64,000 nt of DNA from Tyto alba (taxonomy: Eukaryota; Chordata; Aves; Strigiformes; Tytonidae), in assembly GCF_018691265.1 (NCBI RefSeq), contig NW_024881313.1, positions 41,801,897-41,865,896 of the forward strand, in the 5' to 3' direction. This document shows, one piece after another, positions 60,201-64,000 of the stretch (its first letter is position 1; every line of letters begins with the position of its first letter). The notes beneath the pieces are model-generated. The model saw only the letters and a program-made list of their open reading frames with translations, did not search any database and was not told the DNA's origin. The position numbers and the translations under genes were made by a program.

Positions 60201-61233
60201 TAACAGTCGCTACCAACCTCTGCTCCGCTTCAGCAAGCGGCAGTTGCTGAATGGCTATCGGCGTTTTGACCCCACACGGGGCATGGAATACACGCTGGAC
60301 CTACTGCTGGAGGCAGTGACTCAAAAGGGCCACAGTCATGTTCTGGCCAAACGAGTGAACTTAGTGCGGCCCTTAAGTAAGGTAGAAATTATTCCTATGC
60401 CATACGTGACAGAGGCCACACGGGTGCAGCTTGTGCTTCCCTTGACAGTGCAGGACCTGGATTTTGTGGCCAACTTCCTGGATATGTTTGCTATGAACAC
60501 ACTGGACACACACGATAATGCCTTGCTGACTTTGCTTTTCATCTACCATCCCTTTGATGCACAGCGAGTCAGTCAGGTGGATGTTTTTGCTGGAGTCAAA
60601 GCCATGGTAGGAGAACTGGAGAAACGCTATGCGGAAGTTAAAATCCCCTGGATTAGTGTTAAAACTGAGGTGCCATCGCAAGTGAAACTCATGGATATAG
60701 TCTCAAAGAAGCACCCTGTTGATACACTATTCTTCTTGGCCAGCGTCTGGACAGAAATCAACATGGAGTTCCTGAACCGTTGCCGCATGAATACTATCAG
60801 CAATTGGCAAGTCTTTTTCCCAGTGCATTTCCAAGAGTTCAACCCTGCACTGGTGTACCGTGGTGAGCAGACTGCTTCCTCCAGCACTGACTTCCTGAGG
60901 GATGGGCATTTTGACAGACATTCCTTTGCTGAGGCCTGCTTTTATAACTCTGACTATATGACAGCACGTAGCAAGCTAGCAGCTGATATCCTAGACCGAG
61001 ATGAGGTGCTGGAGACCATGGAGGTATTTGATGTCTTCCTCCACTATTCTGGTCTGCACCTATTTAGGGCTGTGGAGCCAGGGTTAGTGCAGAAATATGC
61101 ACTGAGGAGCTGCAATCCCCGGCTTAGTGAGGAGTTATACCACCGCTGTGTGCTTAGTAACTTGGAAGGACTTGCATCCCGTTCACATTTAGCCATGGCC
61201 CTTTTTGAGCAGGAACAGGCCAACAGCACTTGA
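56952..61233 (+). CDS. CHPF2: CHPF2, chondroitin polymerizing factor 2
   Basis: Golgi type II membrane glycosyltransferase-family protein that acts with chondroitin synthases in building chondroitin sulfate chains (also described as a glucuronyltransferase). Coding exons: 56952-57226, 58501-59065, 59505-59687, 59971-61233 (stop TGA). All junctions are GT-AG with phases 2, 0 and 0. The sum is 2286 bases, 761 residues, close to the human 772. A signal-anchor ([20 protein letters not shown], about residues 10-29) follows MRLAALLAA. The N-terminal glycosyltransferase part has [11 protein letters not shown] (QDDT 186-189, the DXD-type position) and [14 protein letters not shown]. The C-terminal domain includes [36 protein letters not shown] and [11 protein letters not shown]. 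It ends EQEQANST. Intron 1 carries an LTR. The gene is intact. Confidence 0.98.
57657..58258 (-). mobile_element. Bird ERVL-type solo LTR, antisense, in CHPF2 intron 1
   Basis: Starts TGTTGTGGTTTACC and ends CCCAAGACCAGCA, the reverse complement of an LTR beginning TG and ending CA. Inside are the familiar AGCATGACATCATATGGTAT, GTCAGTTGGGGTCAGCT, TGTCCCCTCCCAGCT and AAATCCAAAACA blocks of a common songbird LTR. A minus-strand ATATAAA (57981-57987) fits a TATA box in antisense orientation to CHPF2. No intact duplication or viral genes are visible. Confidence 0.85.
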
Positions 61234-61459
61234 GAGACTAGAAACATGAAGAGCTTCTCAGCACCTTAACACTTGGCACTTTTCATCCCCTTCCCAGCCT
61301 TGTCATGGGTGAAGGGCATGTGAAGTCAAGGCAGGAGGAAGACTTTTCCAGCCCTGCTCTGAGGCACAGGCATGGGCTACAGAGAGAGGCTGTTTCTGTG
61401 TTGATTTTTTTTTTTTTTTTGGGGGGGGGGCTGGGTGGGGGTGGCTTGTTTTTTAAGTA

Positions 61460-61465
61460 AATAAA
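61460..61465 (+). terminator. CHPF2 poly(A) signal
   Basis: AATAAA about 227 bases after the CHPF2 stop, following a poly-T/poly-G stretch (61407-61430). Confidence 0.8.
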
Positions 61466-63020
61466 AGTTTATTTCCAGGCAGACTTGTGTGGTTACTTGT
61501 AAGCATTATAGTGTCTGGCATGAGGTATGTAAAACAAGCTGTAGAGTTGACCTTCAAGCCATGCGATTCTGCTGAGCAGTGCAGAGAGTGTGAATATGAG
61601 CTGTGTACTGGAAAAAGTTCCCTTGCCTGTGCTACTCTGTGCTGTTGTTGCACCTTCCTGTGTGTTTGTCTCATGTATTCATTTTTCAGGAGACATAAGC
61701 ACAGCTTGTCTAGTTTACTGCTGGACAAAGCTATTCAATGCACTTCTGCTTTGATATGTTTGGCTCCTCTGCAACTGCAGAACATTAATTTTGTTGTGTA
61801 AGCTGGGAAGGTGAAGGAGCAGAAAATTCCCTTTGATATGCACCAGGTGTGCTTCAGTTAGGCTGAGCACTGTGGTATGATACAGGGTTGCTGTATGCCC
61901 TAGAGAGAAACCAAGAACCCTCTGAAGGTCATCAACTACCTTTCGGTTCTGCAGATGGAGCAAAGTCTTATCAAGAACAGCTATGTCACTTCCTATCACA
62001 GATGGGTAGATGGCAAGGCTAGCAGATTTAACATTTCAGCTTCAAGGACTGGTAAGTCCTGCACCTGTTAAAGTGGTGAGCCTGTGCAACTGTTTTAAGG
62101 GACAGAAAATTCCTCAGTTACACCATACTTTTTACTGTGTTCCTGGCTGTGTGAGCTGACACAGGCAGGATGCAGGAACAACCACATAACCATGAATGAA
62201 ATGCAAAGAGTAAATTCATTCTGGTAACCTTGCAGTCCAGGGGCTCTCTGCAGCAGCACCTGGGCAGAGGCACGCAAGCGGGGACGCTGGTACCACAGAG
62301 CTTGGTCCTTGCTAGTCAGAAAGAGGAGAAGAAAGAAAAGATCTTGAACTTGCTGCTTTTTCCTGTATATATTGGGGATTTTCATAGGCATGCTTTTCCG
62401 TTGTTCTTTGATCTTCTCCACAGCAGGGCAGGAGTCTCAAGGATGTTCAATAAGGTGCCTCTTGAATCTCTCACAGGCCAGTGTTATCTAAACACACATT
62501 TTACCTGTCAAGCACATAAAGCTAAACAACAATTAGTATGATACATCTGTTTTTCAACACCACAGCTGCAAGTCACTTGAGCGTGTTTACAATCCTTCTC
62601 ACCAGTTTTCCATGGTATTCCCACGCTGGCTCTATGCAACTTTAATACGCACAGTTTTGGGACCTGGTTTCCATTGGGTATATCCACCTGCTTGCCATGT
62701 GCATTTTCATGGAAGCAGGCAACTGTTTGCTTATTCTTAAGGGCTGTTATTCCCAAATGATGTCCATGTTTTCATCAGTGTAATTATTAAATGGGTGAAA
62801 AGCTGTCTTTTAATGACCAGGTGTAGGTTTTCAGTGTGCTCATATGGGAGCAAGTTTTTGGCCAAACGTCACACTTATTTGAGGGGAAAAAAAGTTGGTA
62901 AAAGTGTGCAGATAAAGGTTAACCAGGTAGGAGAAAATCGTGACAGGTCTGTTATACAGAATGATTCGGATACTAGATGTACTTATATGTAAGGCAGGTA
63001 ACTGCAAAATCATTTATTCT
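61466..63020. other. Intergenic DNA downstream of CHPF2, no gene seen
   Basis: Short unsupported frames only. In human the next gene is SMARCD3; none of its exons is recognisable before the window ends. Confidence 0.5.
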
Positions 63021-63735
63021 GTATCACAAGGAAGGGACCTCTGGAGCTCATTTCATTCAGCTCCACCTTTGCACAAAGGGTCAGCTGGAGCAGGTTGCTC
63101 AGGACTGTGTTCGGCTGCATTTTAAGTATCTCCAGGGATGGAAGCTCTTGGCGATCTGTTCCAGTGCACAGTAAGTTTTACAGTTAAAAAGTTCTTTTTC
63201 ATGTTTAAATGGATTTTCTTACATTTCAGTTTGTGCCCATTGCCTCTTGTCATGTCACTGGACACCACTGAGAAGCATCTGTTTCTGTCCTCCTTATACT
63301 CTCTCATCAAGGACTTATATATATGGGTAAGAGCCACACTGAGCCTGTGCTCCAGGCTAAACCATCCCAGCTCTCACAGCCTCACCCGTTATGACAGACA
63401 CTCCAATTACTTAGCTGTCTTCACAGCCCTTCACTGGACTCACTCCAGTATGTCCATGTCTGTCCTTTACTGGGGAGCCCAGAACTGGACACTCCAAATT
63501 TGTCTCACCAGTGCTGAGTAGAGGAGATGCATCGCTGGCCTTGACCTGCTGGCAACTGCATTCTCCTAATGCAGTCCAGGATGCTGTTGGCCTTCTTTGC
63601 TCCAAGGGAACGCTGCTGGCTTATGTTTACCTTGTTACCCACCAGGGCCCCACCAATGTTTTTACTGTAAAGCTTTCAGCTTCCCAGCTTCTTTGCAACC
63701 AGTATCTTAGAAATCAGAGGCCAAAACCCTGATGT
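63021..63735 (-). mobile_element. CR1 LINE 3' portion, antisense
   Basis: Contains the ordered antisense CR1 blocks GGAAGGGACCTCTGGAGC, TCCAGGGATGGAAGC, TTGTGCCCATTGCC, CTCACAGCCTCACC, CCAGAACTGGACACTCC and TGACCTGCTGGCAACTGC. It is about 700 bases, diverged, and lacks an open reverse-transcriptase frame. Confidence 0.82.
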
Positions 63736-64000
63736 GAGCTTGTGAATTTCAGTGTGATGAGCCACTAAGTGTGACTAACTCCATTCACAGCTGCATAAGC
63801 ACCGTTTAAGGAAAGATAGTATTTTCTATGTTCACAAGAAGTATGAGGTGGAGGTGTCACCATCAAAAGAGATGCTGAAAGATTAAAAAAGCTTTAAAAG
63901 CAGTACTTGAGGTCTGGAACACTGCTTCAATTTGGATAGAAATCTTAGATTTTTTTTTTTTTTTTTTTTAAAAAAAGCCAGAGATGTCTTGATTACAGTT
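63736..64000. other. Window end: T-tract/A-tract and old repeat edge
   Basis: A run of about 20 T followed by A7 and GCCAGAGATG (63952-63985) repeats the junction seen at 10517-10543, so the start of another old CR1-like copy may be cut by the window edge. Confidence 0.4.

Noticed and set aside
63138..63521. A 127-codon plus-strand frame near the right end
   Set aside because: It lies wholly inside the antisense CR1 fragment.

Overview
This window is vertebrate nuclear DNA, almost certainly from a bird. Genes are split by canonical GT-AG introns. The interspersed repeats are CR1 LINE fragments and avian-type LTRs, and several promoters lie in very GC-rich CpG islands, as on small bird chromosomes. 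The LTR at 57657-58258 resembles a family common in songbirds, so a passerine is my best guess, but this is not proven. Gene order matches the human 7q36.1 block GBX1 - ASB10 - IQCA1L - H2BK1 - ABCF2 - CHPF2.

Layout. 1-459 (-): first exon of GBX1, cut by the window edge, in a CpG island reaching about 1730. 460-15860: GBX1-ASB10 intergenic DNA with two CR1-type fragments and several AT-rich, homeodomain-motif-rich patches. 15864-24697 (-): ASB10, an ankyrin/SOCS-box protein with two alternative first exons that splice in the same phase to one shared body. 30097-35830 (-): recognisable pieces of IQCA1L (DRC11-like) that look eroded, with a probable frameshift, a probable lost splice acceptor and no visible AAA ATPase exons. 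38480-39240: CpG island with no obvious gene. 39255-40316 (-): an intron-containing H2B variant matching H2B.K, with a TATA box and its own poly(A) signal. 40804-41871 and 42702-43313: two LTRs. 45789-55969 (-): ABCF2, 14 coding exons, 623 residues. 56952-61233 (+): CHPF2, 4 coding exons, 761 residues, divergent from ABCF2 across a shared CpG island. 61466-64000: intergenic DNA with a CR1 copy.

The genes are independent eukaryotic loci with unrelated jobs: a homeobox regulator, a ubiquitin-ligase adaptor, a relic of a cilium gene, a histone variant, a cytosolic ABC ATPase and a Golgi glycosyltransferase. The physical links visible in the sequence are the divergent ABCF2/CHPF2 promoter and the same-strand ABCF2-H2B.K arrangement. 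I did not see a previously undescribed multi-gene system. The most informative irregularities are the decaying IQCA1L, the compact H2B.K unit, the two CpG islands without an assigned promoter, and the two-promoter structure of ASB10. All calls were made by reading and comparing with remembered protein families; no database search was run.
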